Position numbers and translations under genes: made by a program. Under the pieces are notes generated by a model, which was not told the origin of the DNA, did not search any database, and saw only the letters and a list, made by a program, of their open reading frames with translations. Shown in pieces: positions 1 to 6,178 of a stretch of DNA of 6,234 nt (position 1 is its first letter; each line of letters starts with the position of its first letter). The DNA comes from Rhodanobacteraceae bacterium (GTDB taxonomy: Bacteria; Pseudomonadota; Gammaproteobacteria; Xanthomonadales; Rhodanobacteraceae), in assembly GCA_012270595.1 (NCBI GenBank), contig JAAXIA010000100.1:1-6234 (forward strand). The letters are read 5' to 3'.

Positions 1-75
1 TAACGACTCTGAATAGATCAGAGATTTCCTAAATGTACCGATTTCAGTACCAACTGGTCGCCTTTGCTTGTTCAC
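1..75 (-). CDS. Possible partial small ORF, GTG start, open at window edge
   Basis: A minus-strand frame starts with GTG at 75 and stays open for 25 codons to the window edge. The predicted N-terminus begins M-N-K-Q-R-R-P-V-G-T-E-I-G-T and is basic. An AGAAGG purine run lies 7 bases before the GTG, which is good Shine-Dalgarno placement. It sits downstream of ubiB on the same strand, but the sequence does not look like TatA, the usual neighbour there. I do not recognise the product. Twenty-five open codons are easily explained by chance, and the hairpin at 7-23 lies inside the frame, which argues for non-coding sequence or an element end instead. Confidence 0.2.
   Translation of the reverse strand, partial: MNKQRRPVGTEIGTFRKSLIYSESL
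7..23. repeat. Short inverted repeat, 6-bp stem
   Basis: CTCTGA and TCAGAG form a perfect 6-base-pair stem around a 5-base loop. On the plus strand it is followed by ATTTCCT, a weak T-rich stretch, so it could be the remnant of a terminator for a gene to the left of the window. It could also be part of a mobile-element end. The stem is too short to decide. Confidence 0.3.
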
Positions 76-146
76 AACGTAGCCTTCTCCAGCAGCAGTC
101 GTGTTTTAGTTATCATTACGGATGATTGATACCTGATTTTAAGAGC

Positions 147-159
147 ACGCGGAGCGCGT
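147..159. terminator. Weak hairpin downstream of ubiB
   Basis: ACGCG-GAG-CGCGT forms a 5-base-pair GC-rich stem with a 3-base loop, about 60 bases past the ubiB stop. It is flanked by two copies of TTTTAAG (137-143 and 162-168). On the plus strand four T's follow two bases after the stem. On the ubiB (minus) strand the following sequence is GCTCTTAAAAT, a poor T-tract. It might end ubiJ-ubiB transcripts weakly, but the stem is short and the call is tentative. Confidence 0.2.
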
Positions 160-221
160 CGTTTTAAGCTCCTGCCTTTATCTTGTGCGAGTGAGAAGTG
201 GCGTTCTGGTTCCAGATCAAG

Positions 222-1874
222 TTATAAGCGTGATTGCCGCCAACTCCAGATAAAGGCCAACACTCCAGCGAGCACCAAGGTTAGCGGTGGCCATAGGCCT
301 TGCCATGGTATCCATGTCCAAAGCAGCGCGGCGCTGATGATGAGTGCGCCGCCGAGCACGGCACCAAGGATGACAAGCATCATGCGCTGCATCGTTTGAC
401 TTTGCTGACTCTCGTGCAGTTTGTCGGTGAGTCGGCGCTCTTCGCCGTGGGCGAGGTTTTGTAAGGCAGCACGCACCAGATCGGGAAGTTGTGGTGCCAG
501 GTGAAGCCATTCGGGAAGGCGCCGGCCTAGCTCACCAAACGTTCGCCGCAGACTGTAGCGCTGGCGAAGGATGCGCTTGAGCACCGGATGGGCCACGGCC
601 CAAATGTCGATGTCCGGGTCGAGCAAGCGCCCCAACCCTTCGATGTTGAGCAAGGTTTTCTGCAGCAAGATTAATTGTGGTTGAAGGGTAAGTTCGAATT
701 GGCGTGCGGTCTGGAACATGCTCACCACCAGTTCGGCAATGGAAATACTTGCCAGCGGACGAGTAAAATAAGGCTCACAGACGGTGCGCACCGCCGCTTC
801 CAGTTCATCCATGCGCACGCTCGCAGGAATCCACCCGGCATCGACATGCAGCTTGGCGATGCGTACATAATCGCGCTCAAAAAGAGCGATAAAGTTTTGT
901 GCCAGCCAGTATTGGTCGCTTTCCGGGAGCGAACCCATCATCCCGAAATCCAGGGCGATAAATCGTGGTTCACTGCTACGGCGCAAATCAACCCAGATAT
1001 TGCCCGGGTGCGTGTCGGCATGAAAAAAGTTGTCTCGAAATACCTGCTCGTAAAAGATGCGCACACCCTTGACGGCCAGTGCCTTGCGATCAATGCCCGC
1101 AGCGTCAATGGCGGTTATATCATCCGAAGACACACCGTGCATGCGTTCCAGTGTGAGGATGCGTGTGCGAGTCAGGTTCCAATATACCTCGGGTACATAG
1201 AGGTCGTTGCCGCACGAGAAGTTTCGCCGTAGAAGGCTGGCATTGGCTGCCTCACGTGCCAGATCCAGTTCGTTTTCCAGCGTTTTCCTCACCTCCGCGA
1301 CGATGTCGAGCGGACGGATTTTTTCCGCCCCGGGGTGCCAGCGCTGAATCAATTTACCCAGTGAGCGTAGCAACTTGATGTCACTTGCAATGCGCAGATC
1401 AATGCCAGGGCGCAGTACCTTGACCACTACTTCGCGGCCATCGTGCAATGTCGCGGCATGTACCTGGGCGATAGAGGCGGAAGCCAACGGTGTTTCGTCG
1501 AAGCGGGCATAGTGCTGGTCGAGTGTGGTCTTAAGTTCAGCTTCCACGATGTGCTTGGCCACCGTTCCTGAAAAGGGTGCCACCTGGTCTTGCAGCAAGC
1601 TTAGTTCGTCGGCGATGTTATTGGGGATCAAGTCGCGACGAGTAGACAACACCTGGCCGGTTTTGATAAAAATCGGTCCCAGCTCAGTCAGCGCCAGGCG
1701 CAGCCGGGCACCGGGTGACAATTGGCGCACATCCACGACAGGGCGGCCAAGTAGTGGACGCAGAAGTTTAAGTGGACGGAACAGATGGAGTGCTGTTATC
1801 AGCTCGTCCAACCGGTAGCGCAGCAGTACAATGGCCACCTCAAGCAGGCGGGGAAGGCTGGAAACAGATCTCAT
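222..1874 (-). CDS. ubiB: UbiB, atypical kinase/ATPase of ubiquinone synthesis
   Basis: This is a member of the UbiB/ABC1/ADCK protein-kinase-like family. Family knowledge: UbiB proteins are membrane-anchored ATPases needed for efficient ubiquinone synthesis, probably by helping extract lipid intermediates from the membrane. The 550 residues match the usual length of about 545. Visible motifs are KxGQ (K71-T-G-Q74, the family-specific element that covers the active site), the Ala-rich nucleotide loop (A-S-A-S-I-A-Q-V-H, about 131-139), the ATP-contacting Lys K152 in VVKV, the ExD motif (E202-L-D204), the catalytic segment H-A-D287-T-H-P-G-N292, and the metal-binding D309-F-G. Two hydrophobic C-terminal segments (about 497-521 and 528-546) would anchor it in the inner membrane. 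The ATG overlaps the ubiJ stop as ATGA, and AAGGA lies 8 bases upstream inside ubiJ, so the start is well supported and translation is probably coupled. Confidence 0.97.
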   Translation of the reverse strand: MRSVSSLPRLLEVAIVLLRYRLDELITALHLFRPLKLLRPLLGRPVVDVRQLSPGARLRLALTELGPIFIKTGQVLSTRRDLIPNNIADELSLLQDQVAPFSGTVAKHIVEAELKTTLDQHYARFDETPLASASIAQVHAATLHDGREVVVKVLRPGIDLRIASDIKLLRSLGKLIQRWHPGAEKIRPLDIVAEVRKTLENELDLAREAANASLLRRNFSCGNDLYVPEVYWNLTRTRILTLERMHGVSSDDITAIDAAGIDRKALAVKGVRIFYEQVFRDNFFHADTHPGNIWVDLRRSSEPRFIALDFGMMGSLPESDQYWLAQNFIALFERDYVRIAKLHVDAGWIPASVRMDELEAAVRTVCEPYFTRPLASISIAELVVSMFQTARQFELTLQPQLILLQKTLLNIEGLGRLLDPDIDIWAVAHPVLKRILRQRYSLRRTFGELGRRLPEWLHLAPQLPDLVRAALQNLAHGEERRLTDKLHESQQSQTMQRMMLVILGAVLGGALIISAALLWTWIPWQGLWPPLTLVLAGVLAFIWSWRQSRL

Positions 1875-2536
1875 GCGGTGCTTCCTTCCCCTTGTTTAAG
1901 GAGTCGCGTCAAGCGTGCTTCCAGACGTTCACTGCGTTCGCGCAAATGGTCCACGTCATCAAGAAAATCCTCCATTTCAGCGGGCGCAACGGTTAACCTC
2001 TTTTCATCGCGTAGCCATGCCGCGCCATCCTCAAATGCATGTTGGGCCGTGTCTTTGATGTGTCCCAGTGCCAGCTTTAGCATGCTGGCCAGTGGCGGCC
2101 CCAGCAGCTCACCGAATGTCTTCGTGAGGGCCTCCTCAATGTCTGGTGCGAAACCTTCACCCAGTTTTTGCAGGCGTCGCGCCAGGTCGGCATCACCGCT
2201 GATGTCTACCTGTCCTGGCGATAAGCTGTCGTTGTCACGGGGGCAGGCCATGGCCAGCATGCTGCCTGGGCTTGTACTGACCTGCAGGACGCGCCCTTGT
2301 GCCGGATCATGACTATCGGTAGATTCAACCCGCAGGTGTCCGCCATCGACGCGAATGCCAAGTTTGAGTTCGGGGCCACGCAGGTGAAGTAACACCCGAC
2401 GGCCATCCAGTTCCGCAAGTGCGTGCCGGGTGTCAGGATCAAGTGATAGCGCATGGTTCAACGCTTTTTCCAGCCAGCACCCGGCGAGTTTACGCAGTGG
2501 TCTGGGTGGCCAGCTGGGAGGGTTGGATGTACTCAT
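1871..2536 (-). CDS. ubiJ: UbiJ-like SCP2-domain ubiquinone accessory protein
   Basis: This is an SCP2-type lipid-binding protein, placed as UbiJ by architecture and by its position directly before ubiB. Family knowledge: UbiJ is a non-catalytic member of the soluble Ubi complex that binds polyprenyl intermediates. The 221 residues are close to the E. coli length of about 201. Residues 20-125 fit an SCP2 fold, with a typical ending I-S-G-D-A-D-L-A-R-R-L-Q-K-L. The C-terminal part (about 186-215) is charged with heptad-like Leu spacing, consistent with the coiled coil expected in UbiJ. I chose the ATG at 2536. An in-frame TTG at 2590 would add 18 residues but falls only about 9 bases after the predicted transcription start. 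The chosen ATG lacks an obvious Shine-Dalgarno. The stop overlaps the ubiB start by four bases. The usual upstream neighbour ubiE is not in the window. Confidence 0.88.
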   Translation of the reverse strand: MSTSNPPSWPPRPLRKLAGCWLEKALNHALSLDPDTRHALAELDGRRVLLHLRGPELKLGIRVDGGHLRVESTDSHDPAQGRVLQVSTSPGSMLAMACPRDNDSLSPGQVDISGDADLARRLQKLGEGFAPDIEEALTKTFGELLGPPLASMLKLALGHIKDTAQHAFEDGAAWLRDEKRLTVAPAEMEDFLDDVDHLRERSERLEARLTRLLKQGEGSTA

Positions 2537-2605
2537 GCGGCCATTGTATTCGATCGTATGTGCATCCTTCGGTGGTGTACGCAAAGGCAAGCGTGGTCGA
2601 GGCGG

Positions 2606-2634
2606 TGTATCACACTACCATCGTTTAATGTCAA
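2606..2634 (-). promoter_or_regulatory. Sigma70-type promoter for ubiJ-ubiB
   Basis: On the minus strand a perfect -35 TTGACA (2634-2629) is followed by a 17-base spacer and GATACA (2611-2606), with TGT directly before it as an extended -10. The -10 hexamer matches consensus at only 3 of 6 positions, but the -35, spacing and TG element compensate. Transcription would start near 2599, giving a leader of about 63 bases before the ubiJ ATG. It lies between glpK and ubiJ, so ubiJ-ubiB can be expressed independently of the glycerol genes. Confidence 0.6.
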
Positions 2635-2657
2635 CAAAGTGCTACATGCATACCGCC

Positions 2658-2691
2658 GGGAATAGCACACTGGAAAGGGTGTGTTATTCCC
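2658..2691 (-). terminator. 13-bp hairpin overlapping the glpK stop codon
   Basis: GGGAATAGCACAC (2658-2670) pairs with GTGTGTTATTCCC (2679-2691) across an 8-base loop. Twelve pairs are Watson-Crick and one is a potential G-U wobble or mismatch, depending on the strand. The right arm contains the glpK TAA stop (2686-2684 on the minus strand). No T-run follows on either strand, so this is not a textbook intrinsic terminator. It may end glpFK transcripts inefficiently or protect the mRNA 3' end. Confidence 0.45.
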
Positions 2692-4201
2692 TTACATCCT
2701 CATCCATCCAGTCCATGGATTTGGTAATGGCCTTGCGCCATAGGCGAAGCTGACGCTCGCGTTCTGTCCGGTTTATTTTGGGATCGAAACGACGATCTTC
2801 CTGCCAGTTGGCGGAAAGGTCGTCGAGATCGTCCCAAAAACCAACCGCCAGACCGGCGGCATAGGCGGCGCCGAGTGCTGTTGTCTCGGTGACTATGGGG
2901 CGTACGACTGGAACACCGAGGACATCAGCCTGGAACTGCATCAACATGTCATTGACGACCATCCCGCCATCAACCTTGAGTGCACTGAGATTTTCACCAA
3001 CATCGGCAGCCACGGCATCGAGCACATCACGGGTCTGGAAGGCAACAGCTTCAAGTGCAGCGCGGGCCAAATGACATTTATTTGTATAGCGGGTTAGCCC
3101 CACAATGGCACCGCGAGCGTCTGGACGCCAGTATGGTGCAAATAGGCCGGAGAAAGCCGGTACGATATAAGTCCCGCCATTATCATTGACCTTGGCTGCT
3201 AACTGCTCAACTTCAGGAGCGCTGGAGATAATGCCTAGTTGGTCGCGTAACCACTGGATGAGTGAGCCGGTGACCGCAATGGAGCCTTCAAGCGCATAGT
3301 GTGTGGGCGCGTTGCCGAGTTTGTAGCCAACGGTGGTGAGCAGGCCATTATTGGAATGTATGATTTCCTCCCCTGTGTTGAAGATCAGAAAGCAACCGGT
3401 ACCGTAGGTATTCTTGCTTTCTCCCTTGTGGAAGGCAGCCTGACCAAAAGTCGCGGCCTGCTGGTCGCCGAGAATGCCGGCAATGGGGGTTTCGCGCAGC
3501 AAGGATGAACTTCTGGCGGTGCCATAGATCTCCGATGATGAACGAATCTCGGGCATCATCGAGCGTGGCACATTAAATGCGTCCAAGATATCGTCACGCC
3601 ACTTGAGCGTTTCCAGATCCATGAACATAGTGCGTGACGCATTGGTGACGTCGGTAACATGCACGCCGCCTTCAGTGCCACCTGTCAGGTTCCATAGCAG
3701 CCAGCAATCGGTGGTGCCGAAGAGCAGGTCACCCGCTTCGGCTTTCTGGCGTGCACCCTCGACATGTTCCAGAATCCAGGCGATTTTGGTGCCGGAAAAA
3801 TAGGTCGCAAGCGGCAGACCAACCGCACCTTTGAAGCGCTCAATACCACCGCTGCTGGCCAGATGATCAACGATATCCTGGGTGCGGGTGTCTTGCCAGA
3901 CAATGGCGTTATAGACCGGGGTGCCGCTGTGTTTATCCCATACCACAGTCGTTTCGCGTTGGTTGGTGATACCGGCAGCGGCGATGTCATGGCGGGTGAG
4001 TCCCGCACGGGCAAGAGCAATACCGACAACCTCTTGTACATTTTGCCAGATTTCCATCGGGTTGTGCTCTACCCAGCCGGGCTTGGACAGGATTTGTTGA
4101 TGCTCCTTCTGGCCGCTGGAAATGATATTGCCCTTTTTATCGAAAATGATGGCGCGGCTTGATGTGGTGCCCTGGTCGATAGCAATGATGTATCTGCTCA
4201 T
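2684..4201 (-). CDS. glpK: Glycerol kinase GlpK
   Basis: A cytoplasmic FGGY-family kinase that phosphorylates glycerol with ATP to sn-glycerol 3-phosphate, trapping it in the cell. The 505 residues match the E. coli enzyme (502). Visible are the N-terminal phosphate-binding D9-Q-G-T-T-S-S-R, glycerol-contacting R82-E83 and Y134, the catalytic-base aspartate D246 in G-D-Q-Q-A-A, the first FGGY signature (Y134-H146, with K139), Y-G-T-G-C-F at 266-271 near the ATP site, and the second FGGY signature (364-384). Two regulatory sites known in E. coli GlpK look different: the G-T-R-I-P loop that binds fructose 1,6-bisphosphate reads L-L-R-E-T-P (234-239), and the IIA-Glc-binding segment near 474-483 keeps only a few positions such as P474, I476, E480 and R481. 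It lies 54 bases after glpF, with only a weak purine-rich ribosome site (GAGAAAG, 11 bases before the ATG). Confidence 0.98.
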   Translation of the reverse strand: MSRYIIAIDQGTTSSRAIIFDKKGNIISSGQKEHQQILSKPGWVEHNPMEIWQNVQEVVGIALARAGLTRHDIAAAGITNQRETTVVWDKHSGTPVYNAIVWQDTRTQDIVDHLASSGGIERFKGAVGLPLATYFSGTKIAWILEHVEGARQKAEAGDLLFGTTDCWLLWNLTGGTEGGVHVTDVTNASRTMFMDLETLKWRDDILDAFNVPRSMMPEIRSSSEIYGTARSSSLLRETPIAGILGDQQAATFGQAAFHKGESKNTYGTGCFLIFNTGEEIIHSNNGLLTTVGYKLGNAPTHYALEGSIAVTGSLIQWLRDQLGIISSAPEVEQLAAKVNDNGGTYIVPAFSGLFAPYWRPDARGAIVGLTRYTNKCHLARAALEAVAFQTRDVLDAVAADVGENLSALKVDGGMVVNDMLMQFQADVLGVPVVRPIVTETTALGAAYAAGLAVGFWDDLDDLSANWQEDRRFDPKINRTERERQLRLWRKAITKSMDWMDEDVRE

Positions 4202-4255
4202 AAGTTTGGTTTCTTTCTCGTAGATTGCGGTGCTAAAAAGCGGGTTTCCTTAAAA

Positions 4256-5026
4256 TCAGTCACAGTTAATGCAACCGATAAGATGGAGCGCCATAGGTGC
4301 AGCCAGTGCGGCCAGTGCACCACCGATGAGAGGCCCGAGAATCGGAACCCAAGCGTAAGCCCAGTCGCTGGAACCTTTGCCCTTGATTGGCAAGAGGGCA
4401 TGGGCGATGCGTGGGCCGAGGTCACGGGTTGGATTGATGGCATAACCGGTTGGACCGCCCAGAGAAATGCCGATGCCGACCACCAGCAGGGCTACCGGCA
4501 GCGCACCAAGAGGGCCGAGATGGCCCGGGGTGCCAATTTTGATATCACCGAAATCGGCGAATGCAAAGATGACAAATACCAGCACGAAGGTGCCAATGAT
4601 CTCGGTAACCAGGTTCCATCCATAGTGACGGATAGCCGGTATCGTCGAGAAGACGCCGAGTTTTTTAACGGCCTCGGGCTCTTCGTCGAAATGGTTCTTG
4701 TAGGCCAGGTACACGAGCGTCGCGCCGACGATGCTGCCCAGAAGCTCAGCACTGGAAGCGACGAAAAACATGGTGAAGGTAATCCTGCCAGCCAGCAGCA
4801 GGCCGATACCCACGGCAGGATTGAGAATTGAACCAGAATACGCCGAGGTCAGTACGCCAGCGAATACAGCCAGTCCCCATCCCCAGGTGACCATCAGCAT
4901 GCCGCCACCAAAACCCTTGTTTTTGGCGAGTGCGATGTTTGCGACCGAGCCGCAGCCCAGCAGGGCCAGCATTCCGGCACCGACAAACTCGGAGAGGAAA
5001 TAGAGCATGAGATTGATATGTGTCAA
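4256..5026 (-). CDS. glpF: Glycerol uptake facilitator GlpF (aquaglyceroporin)
   Basis: An inner-membrane channel of the MIP/aquaporin family that passes glycerol by facilitated diffusion. The 256 residues show about six hydrophobic segments plus the two half-helix motifs: N69-P-A in the first half and N198-P-T-R-D202 in the second. The Asp after the Arg is characteristic of glycerol-conducting members. The second motif normally reads NPARD, so T200 is unusual. The His that precedes the first motif in E. coli GlpF (AHLNPA) is Ile here (SILNPA). The middle segment (F-S-T-I-P-A-I-R-H-Y followed by T-E-I-I-G-T-F-V-L-V-F) looks more like GlpF of Gram-positive bacteria than the E. coli protein; this is an impression from memory. 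The TTG start at 5026 is chosen because AGGAG sits 9 bases upstream; an in-frame ATG at 5008 has no ribosome site. It is the first gene of glpF-glpK. Confidence 0.95.
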   Translation of the reverse strand: MTHINLMLYFLSEFVGAGMLALLGCGSVANIALAKNKGFGGGMLMVTWGWGLAVFAGVLTSAYSGSILNPAVGIGLLLAGRITFTMFFVASSAELLGSIVGATLVYLAYKNHFDEEPEAVKKLGVFSTIPAIRHYGWNLVTEIIGTFVLVFVIFAFADFGDIKIGTPGHLGPLGALPVALLVVGIGISLGGPTGYAINPTRDLGPRIAHALLPIKGKGSSDWAYAWVPILGPLIGGALAALAAPMALHLIGCINCD

Positions 5027-5035
5027 GGCATTGAT

Positions 5036-5040
5036 CTCCT
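5036..5040 (-). promoter_or_regulatory. Ribosome binding site fixing the glpF TTG start
   Basis: AGGAG on the minus strand lies 9 bases before the TTG at 5026. An ATG at 5031 is nearer but opens a frame of only two codons (ATG CCT TGA), whose TGA overlaps the TTG. The TTG is therefore the credible start, with a possible two-codon frame in front of it. Confidence 0.6.
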
Positions 5041-5067
5041 GATGACAACAGATGTGAATAGTGGAGT

Positions 5068-5083
5068 TGGTCAGATCAGACCA
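5068..5083. promoter_or_regulatory. Operator-like imperfect palindrome in the glpF leader
   Basis: TGGTCAGATCAGACCA matches its own reverse complement at 14 of 16 positions (TGGTC-n-GATC-n-GACCA). It lies about 40 bases upstream of the glpF start and downstream of the likely transcription start, a place where a repressor could block the operon. Which protein would bind is unknown. It does not match the E. coli GlpR consensus as I remember it. Confidence 0.35.
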
Positions 5084-5112
5084 TGCCAGCGTGGGCTTGC
5101 CAAATCCTGTCC

Positions 5113-5118
5113 ATAATA
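5113..5118 (-). promoter_or_regulatory. Candidate -10 element for glpF-glpK
   Basis: The minus-strand hexamer TATTAT matches the -10 consensus at 5 of 6 positions, preceded by CATG. No good -35 hexamer is present 16-18 bases upstream; TTGCTA is 20 bases away. If real, transcription would start near 5106 and the promoter would probably need an activator, which would fit an inducible glycerol operon. This is weak evidence. Confidence 0.3.
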
Positions 5119-5220
5119 CATGTCTATTTTTGACGGTATAGCAAACTCAAGGTGTGCCTGGGAAGAAATTAATACTTCACGCGGCTTGCTGGCAACAAGT
5201 GGTACAACGTTAGCGGGTGT

Positions 5221-5249
5221 TTGCTTCTGGCCCATTTTACTGTTATAAT
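5221..5249 (+). promoter_or_regulatory. Extended -10 promoter for the rightward operon
   Basis: TTGCTT (5221-5226), a 17-base spacer, and a perfect TATAAT (5244-5249) with TGT directly before it form a strong sigma70-type extended -10 promoter. Transcription would start near 5256, leaving a leader of about 177 bases before the small ORF at 5433. It is the best plus-strand promoter in the window. A weaker TATAAC at 5409-5414 lacks a usable -35. Confidence 0.6.
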
Positions 5250-5432
5250 GATCAGCTGTTATGGTATTTCATAGGTTTGTCCTAGGTTAATTGCTGCGAA
5301 TAATAAAGATAGATCTCGAAGCCTCAAAACTGTTCTATAAATTTATTCATAATCCATTAACTCATACCCACAACATTTGTTGGTCAGCTTATTAGCGGTC
5401 AATAACTCTATAACAAACTGCCAAGGATAACC

Positions 5433-5477
5433 ATGGCGTATATCGGCGGTCCTGTGCCTGATGTGGCCGCCGACTAG
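5433..5477 (+). CDS. Possible 14-residue leader peptide or small protein
   Basis: ATG at 5433 opens a 14-codon frame, MAYIGGPVPDVAAD, ending at TAG. AAGGA at 5423-5427 lies 5 bases before the ATG, one of the best ribosome sites in the window. The stop is 23 bases before a 15-base-pair hairpin, and the next gene begins about 100 bases later. This arrangement resembles a leader peptide whose translation affects the hairpin, but there is no run of one amino acid as in classic attenuators. The TAG stop is in the same frame as the ATG at 5574, with no other stop between. I do not recognise the peptide. Confidence 0.4.
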   Translation: MAYIGGPVPDVAAD

Positions 5478-5500
5478 TTCTTTCGTTTTGTCAGTATTTT

Positions 5501-5536
5501 CCCTTCTCGGTGCGGTTGGAGCCGCGCCGAGAAGGG
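5501..5536 (+). promoter_or_regulatory. 15-bp leader hairpin upstream of the 198-residue gene
   Basis: CCCTTCTCGGTGCGG (5501-5515) and CCGCGCCGAGAAGGG (5522-5536) pair over 15 positions around a TTGGAG loop, 14 of them Watson-Crick and one T-G wobble. No T-run follows on the plus strand (CTGTTACCCG), so it is unlikely to be a simple intrinsic terminator. On the minus strand the following bases are A-rich, which also argues against termination. It lies between the 14-codon ORF and the next gene, so an RNA processing, stability or attenuation role is plausible. Confidence 0.65.
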
Positions 5537-5573
5537 CTGTTACCCGAAAAATAGCGGAAAAGGAAGCACACGC

Positions 5574-6170
5574 ATGAACACAGAAGCAGCAAAAAACTAC
5601 AATCCAAAACTCATGAAGCAGGGCATTTTTGACGACTTGACCCGGCCGCTAACCGTGGCGTCACGGTTAGCCTGCTACAAGGCGTTACGCATGCAGGGCT
5701 GGCGGCAGACAGAAGCCATGGTATGGATGGGCGCGAAAACCTGCCGGAACGCAGCTTATGAGGTAAATTTGTGGAAGCAGGAAGTCATGGACATGGGTCA
5801 GTTGCCCGTTTATTTCGATGAGGTGCAGGAGTGGGTGCGGCATTTTAATCACGGCATCCCGGAAACACAGCCGTTCGATGATATGCGGGACATGATGCTT
5901 GTCAAGCCGGATGACTGGAGCAAGTGGAACAAGCTTGCCTGGATTTTCAACGGCATGGTGCTTGATTATGGGTTACCGGAATTAATGGCCTATGTCGATA
6001 ATAACGTAAGCTATCGCGCGGGATATTATTATACAAGGCAATGGGTTATTGGACACGGCTACTGGCTTTATGCGTTAAGCCGGTTTCTTGAGATGCTTTC
6101 ATTGAGCATACGTCTTGGATCAGGCTTTAACGACAACCGTTTACTTGCCGGTGCGTGTGCTGTATCATAG
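5574..6170 (+). CDS. Unrecognised 198-residue Trp- and Met-rich protein
   Basis: A complete ORF of 198 codons with AGGAAG centred about 9 bases before the ATG. I do not recognise the family. It has 9 Trp, 13 Met and 3 Cys (C34, C57, C195), no signal peptide and no clear transmembrane helix, although about 119-140 and 157-182 are moderately hydrophobic. The middle is probably helical, with patterned aromatic and charged residues. A D-D-M-R-D stretch at 102-106 resembles the terpene-synthase DDxxD motif, but nothing else supports that. A Tyr-rich patch (Y147, Y151-Y153) and H161-G-Y-W follow. It is probably cytoplasmic. It sits downstream of a 14-codon ORF and a hairpin, and 28 bases before another possible gene, suggesting an operon read away from glpF. 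Codon patterns look coding throughout, so the gene is likely real. Confidence 0.8.
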   Translation: MNTEAAKNYNPKLMKQGIFDDLTRPLTVASRLACYKALRMQGWRQTEAMVWMGAKTCRNAAYEVNLWKQEVMDMGQLPVYFDEVQEWVRHFNHGIPETQPFDDMRDMMLVKPDDWSKWNKLAWIFNGMVLDYGLPELMAYVDNNVSYRAGYYYTRQWVIGHGYWLYALSRFLEMLSLSIRLGSGFNDNRLLAGACAVS

Positions 6171-6178
6171 TCCATAAA

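Larger units (their letters stand above)
5027..5432. other. Divergent intergenic region between glpF and the plus-strand operon
   Basis: About 400 bases without a credible gene, AT-rich in the right half. It holds the glpF leader and ribosome site, an imperfect palindrome, a weak minus-strand -10 candidate, and a strong plus-strand extended -10 promoter. The part from about 5256 to 5432 would be the untranslated leader of the rightward transcript; a small CAACA-TT-TGTTG inverted repeat sits at 5371-5382. No riboswitch or other known RNA motif was recognised. Confidence 0.7.

Noticed and set aside
201..216. TCTGG-TT-CCAGA inverted repeat next to the ubiB stop, as a terminator
   Set aside because: The two-base spacer is too small for an RNA loop, the arms are only five bases, and no T-run follows.
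675..1232. 185-codon plus-strand ORF antisense to ubiB
   Set aside because: It lies wholly inside the strongly supported ubiB gene, its translation has no recognisable domain, and long antisense frames are common opposite GC-rich coding sequence.
2537..2590. TTG start at 2590 for a longer ubiJ
   Set aside because: It lies about 9 bases after the predicted transcription start, and the extra 18 residues are unlike the family's N-terminus. The ATG at 2536 fits the usual length better.
3685..4162. Overlapping ORFs of 118 and 132 codons within glpK on both strands
   Set aside because: Both are embedded in glpK, whose motifs are intact across the region, and neither product resembles a known protein.
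4283..4831. 182-codon plus-strand ORF antisense to glpF
   Set aside because: It is a shadow of glpF. The minus-strand frame has clear aquaporin motifs, and the opposite frame shows no family features.
5051..5066. Possible CRP-type site beginning TGTGA upstream of glpF
   Set aside because: Only one half-site is present; the matching TCACA half is missing at the right spacing.
5877..5891. DDxxD-like motif (D-D-M-R-D) in the 198-residue protein, suggesting a class I terpene synthase
   Set aside because: The protein is too short, there is no second metal-binding NSE/DTE motif, and there are no isoprenoid genes nearby. A five-residue match is easily chance.
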